A stretch of 64,000 bases of DNA from Pseudomonas iridis (GTDB lineage: Bacteria > Pseudomonadota > Gammaproteobacteria > Pseudomonadales > Pseudomonadaceae), in contig NZ_JACXXO010000010.1 in assembly GCF_017980685.1 (NCBI RefSeq), forward strand, positions 124,001 through 188,000, in the 5' to 3' direction. Each line of letters begins with the position of its first letter. Within the stretch, counting starts at the first letter, position 1. Below, one piece after another: positions 61,266 to 64,000 of this stretch. The notes under the pieces are model-generated. The model worked only from the letters and a program-made list of their open reading frames with translations. It was not told where the DNA came from and did no database searches. A program made the position numbers and the translations under genes.

Positions 61266-62510
61266 GTGTCGCGTAGACGCGTCGTAGTCACCGGTATGGG
61301 TATGTTGTCGCCACTGGGCACGGATGTGCCAAGCAGTTGGCAGGGCATTCTGGCTGGCCGCAGTGGCATTGGTCTGATCGAACACACCGACCTTTCTGCC
61401 TATTCCACCCGCTTTGGCGGCTCGGTAAAGGGCTTCAATGTCGAGGAATACCTGTCGGTCAAGGAAGCGCGCAAGCTCGACCTGTTCATCCAGTACGGTC
61501 TCGCGGCTGGCTTTCAAGCCGTACGCAACGCTGGCCTGGAAGTCACTGACGCCAACCGTGAACGCATTGGCGTGGCCATGGGTTCGGGCATCGGCGGTCT
61601 GACCAATATCGAAGAAACCAGCCGCACTTTGCATGAGACGGGCCCGCGTCGAATCTCGCCATTCTTCGTGCCAGGCTCGATCATCAATATGATTTCCGGT
61701 TTCCTGTCCATCCATCTGGGCGCACAGGGACCTAACTACGCCATTGCTACAGCGTGTACCACCGGTACGCACTGCATCGGCATGGCGGCGCGCAACATCA
61801 TGTACGACGAAGCCGACGTGATGATTGCCGGCGGTGCCGAAATGGCCGCATGCGGTCTGGGCATGGGCGGCTTCGGCGCGTCCCGTGCGCTGTCGACCCG
61901 CAACGACGAGCCAACTCGCGCCAGCCGTCCCTGGGACAAGGGTCGCGATGGTTTCGTACTGTCCGACGGTGCAGGTGCACTGGTGCTCGAAGAACTCGAA
62001 CACGCCAAGGCGCGCGGCGCGACCATCTACGCCGAGCTGATCGGTTTTGGCACCAGTGGCGATGCGTTCCACATGACTTCGCCACCTGCCGACGGCGCGG
62101 GTGCAGCTCGCTGCATCACCAACGCCTTGCGCGACGCGAAGATCAACGCCGATCAAGTGCAATACATCAATGCCCACGGCACCTCGACCCCGGCCGGCGA
62201 CCTTGCCGAGGCCAACGCGATCAGGTCGGTGTTCGGTGAGCACGCCTATAAACTGGCGGTCAGCTCCACCAAGTCCATGACGGGCCACCTGCTGGGTGCG
62301 GCCGGAGCGGTCGAGGCGATCTTCAGCATCCTGGCGATCAACAGCCAGGTGGCGCCGCCAACCATCAACCTTGATGAGCCGGACGAAGGCTGTGATCTCG
62401 ATTTCGTGCCGCACACCGCGCGCAACATGGACATCGATGTCGTGCTGTCGAACTCCTTCGGCTTTGGCGGCACCAACGGTACCTTGGCGTTCCGTCGGTT
62501 CGCAGGCTGA
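61266..62510 (+). CDS. fabF: 3-oxoacyl-ACP synthase II
   Basis: FabF condenses malonyl-ACP with acyl-ACP in elongation. The 414-residue thiolase-fold enzyme has the catalytic triad Cys164 (ATACTTGTH), a histidine in NAHGTSTPAGD and a histidine in SMTGHLLGAAGAVE, plus the C-terminal GFGGTNGTLAF. The start is a GTG at 61266 with AAGGAG seven bases upstream; starting earlier at 61233 would lengthen it without family support. It shares one base with pabC (TGATG). Confidence 0.97.
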   Translation: MSRRRVVVTGMGMLSPLGTDVPSSWQGILAGRSGIGLIEHTDLSAYSTRFGGSVKGFNVEEYLSVKEARKLDLFIQYGLAAGFQAVRNAGLEVTDANRERIGVAMGSGIGGLTNIEETSRTLHETGPRRISPFFVPGSIINMISGFLSIHLGAQGPNYAIATACTTGTHCIGMAARNIMYDEADVMIAGGAEMAACGLGMGGFGASRALSTRNDEPTRASRPWDKGRDGFVLSDGAGALVLEELEHAKARGATIYAELIGFGTSGDAFHMTSPPADGAGAARCITNALRDAKINADQVQYINAHGTSTPAGDLAEANAIRSVFGEHAYKLAVSSTKSMTGHLLGAAGAVEAIFSILAINSQVAPPTINLDEPDEGCDLDFVPHTARNMDIDVVLSNSFGFGGTNGTLAFRRFAG

Positions 62511-63325
62511 TGGACAGCTGGGTCGACGGTCAACCGGCTGACACTCTGTCGCTGAAAGACCGCGGCCTGGCTTACGGCGATGGTCTGTTCGAGACCATTG
62601 CCGTGCATGATGGCCAGCCGGTATTGCTTGATCGACACATGACGCGGCTGGCCGATGGCTGCTCGCGTCTGGCTATCACTGCCGATATCGAACTGATTCG
62701 CAACGAACTGCTGAGCTACGCAGCCGCGATGGGCGAGGGTGTGCTTAAGCTCATCCTCACCCGTGGCGACGGTTTGCGCGGTTACGCGCCTGACCCTGCG
62801 GCGCCGGGTCGACGCATTCTGCAAGGCAATCCGCCGGCGGCTTATCCTGCTGCGCATGCCGAACATGGCATCCGCCTGTTTCCGTGCACTACGCGTCTGT
62901 CCAGGCAGCCATTGCTTGCCGGGCTCAAACACCTCAATCGACTGGAACAAGTACTCGCCCGTGCCGAATGGCAAGACAGCGAGCACGCTGAAGGCTTGAT
63001 GCTTGATCAGGCCGGTCGAGTGATCGAAGGGGTGTTCAGCAACGTGTTTCTGGTGCGCGATGGTGTGTTGATCACGCCCGATCTGAAACGCTGCGGTGTC
63101 GCCGGTGTGATGCGTGCGGAAATATTGTTTCAGGCCGAGTCATTGGCCATCCCCACCCAAACCGTCGATATCGGCCTGGAACAGCTGCAATGGGCCGATG
63201 AAGTGTTTGTCTGCAACAGCGTATATGGCGTCTGGCCGGTACGCGCCTACGCCGCACTGAGCTGGCCGGTTGGCCCGCTCACCCGTAAACTGCAAGCCAT
63301 TGCCCGCGCCCTACTGGATGCCTGA
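62510..63325 (+). CDS. pabC: 4-amino-4-deoxychorismate lyase
   Basis: PabC splits aminodeoxychorismate into p-aminobenzoate and pyruvate for folate synthesis. The 271-residue protein is a fold-type IV PLP enzyme: DRGLAYGDGLFETI at residues ~17-30, the PLP lysine Lys140 in LKHLNRLEQVLAR, and GVFSNVFLV for the phosphate side. The fabF-pabC-mltG order is widespread in gammaproteobacteria. Its start shares a base with the fabF stop. Confidence 0.95.
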   Translation: MDSWVDGQPADTLSLKDRGLAYGDGLFETIAVHDGQPVLLDRHMTRLADGCSRLAITADIELIRNELLSYAAAMGEGVLKLILTRGDGLRGYAPDPAAPGRRILQGNPPAAYPAAHAEHGIRLFPCTTRLSRQPLLAGLKHLNRLEQVLARAEWQDSEHAEGLMLDQAGRVIEGVFSNVFLVRDGVLITPDLKRCGVAGVMRAEILFQAESLAIPTQTVDIGLEQLQWADEVFVCNSVYGVWPVRAYAALSWPVGPLTRKLQAIARALLDA

Positions 63326-63328
63326 TTT

Positions 63329-64000
63329 GTGAGACGTAAATTATTGCTGCTGCTGGAAACCGGACTGGTTCTGGCGGGGCTGCTGTTGGGCGCCAGCGCC
63401 TGGAAGATTCACTCCGCGCTGGAACAGCCCCTGAACATCACGCAGGAAGAACTGCTGGATGTGCCGAAAGGCTCTACACCGACCCGTACCATCCTTGGGC
63501 TCGAAAGTGATGGCGTCATCAAAGACGCTTTCTGGCTACGGGTCTATTGGCGTTTCAATCTTGCTGGCACGCCGATCCACACTGGCGAATACCGCATGCA
63601 GCCCGGGATGACCGTCAACGGTCTGATCGATTCGTGGAAGCGTGGCGACGTGGTTCAGTACAGCCTGACGCTGGTTGAGGGCTGGAATTTCCACCAGGTG
63701 CGTGCTGCGCTGGCGAAAGATGAAAAAATCGAGCAGACCATCAATGGTTTGAGCGACAGCGACGTGATGGCGAAGATTGGCCACAAAGGCCTGTTCCCGG
63801 AAGGCCGTTTCTTCCCCGATACCTATCGTTTCGTGCGCGGCGTGTCCGATACGGAGCTGCTGAAAAAGGCTTTTGAGCGTCTCGATGAAGTGCTGGCCAA
63901 AGAGTGGGAAAAACGCGCTGCCGATGCACCGTACAAAGAACCTTATCAAGCGCTGATCATGGCGTCCCTGGTCGAGAAGGAAACCGGTGTACCGCAGGAA
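63329..64000 (+). CDS. mltG: Endolytic transglycosylase MltG, N-terminal part (runs off the right edge)
   Basis: 224 codons are present; the gene continues past base 64000. MltG cleaves nascent glycan strands in the periplasm and is thought to end peptidoglycan chain growth. It begins with a GTG at 63329, three bases after the pabC stop, then a single membrane helix (LLLLLETGLVLAGLLLGA) and the YceG domain with TPTRTILGLESDGVI, TGEYRMQPGMTVNGLI and FPEGRFFPDTYRF. The final codons, MASLVEKETG, contain the glutamate (about residue 216-218) catalytic in E. coli. Confidence 0.93.
   Translation, partial: MRRKLLLLLETGLVLAGLLLGASAWKIHSALEQPLNITQEELLDVPKGSTPTRTILGLESDGVIKDAFWLRVYWRFNLAGTPIHTGEYRMQPGMTVNGLIDSWKRGDVVQYSLTLVEGWNFHQVRAALAKDEKIEQTINGLSDSDVMAKIGHKGLFPEGRFFPDTYRFVRGVSDTELLKKAFERLDEVLAKEWEKRAADAPYKEPYQALIMASLVEKETGVPQE

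Overview
The window is a stretch of chromosome from a fluorescent Pseudomonas, most likely the P. fluorescens group. The basis is high G+C, gene order that matches known Pseudomonas blocks, and many copies of the short palindromic repeat (GATCGCAGCC...GGCTGCGATC) that litters intergenic gaps in this group. No phage, integrase, IS element or CRISPR array is visible. Most of the sequence is core genome, with a few accessory insertions.

Layout, left to right. 1-3649 (minus): an outer-membrane TonB-dependent receptor, a periplasmic substrate-binding protein and the N-terminus of a GacS/BarA-like membrane sensor form one tightly packed operon. 3846-7997: gpsA, a small membrane protein, a SixA phosphatase, then an acyl-CoA ligase plus hotdog thioesterase pair behind a perfect palindromic operator. 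8028-11033: a TccC-type Rhs/YD-repeat toxin gene, probably acquired. 11255-14944: two alpha/beta hydrolases, a DUF4892 protein preceded by a possible leader peptide, and a PerM/AI-2E family permease. 15046-17840: a two-component system and pyrF. 17997-23669: a CurA-like reductase, an SDR, a MocR regulator and an HBM-type chemoreceptor. 23670-26207: repeat-rich spacer, a hypothetical membrane protein and a duplicated tRNA-Glu/tRNA-Gly unit.

26208-30890 is the most unusual metabolic region: homospermidine synthase, then convergently a LysE-type exporter, a 2-oxoglutarate/Fe(II) oxygenase and a free-standing AlaX tRNA-editing protein, with a divergent LysR regulator. I read the last four genes as a candidate module for making or handling a non-standard amino acid. 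30995-37359 holds FadE, a small conserved protein, a transglutaminase-like protein, a GST and a YadGH-type ABC exporter.

37513-45023 is an envelope block: DUF2062 protein, comEC, exbB/exbD-like proton channel, lpxK, Trm112-like protein, kdsB, a low-molecular-weight phosphotyrosine phosphatase and murB, mostly with overlapping stop/start codons. 45362-49717 is a molybdenum hydroxylase insertion (iorA/iorB-like, xdhC, mocA-like). 49791-56363 has rne diverging from rluC, a HAD phosphatase and a SohB/SppA peptidase. 56483-64000 has maf and then the fatty-acid/phospholipid cluster yceD-rpmF-plsX-fabD-fabG-acpP-fabF-pabC-mltG, running off the right edge.

All protein functions are inferred from sequence motifs and remembered family features; no database search was run.
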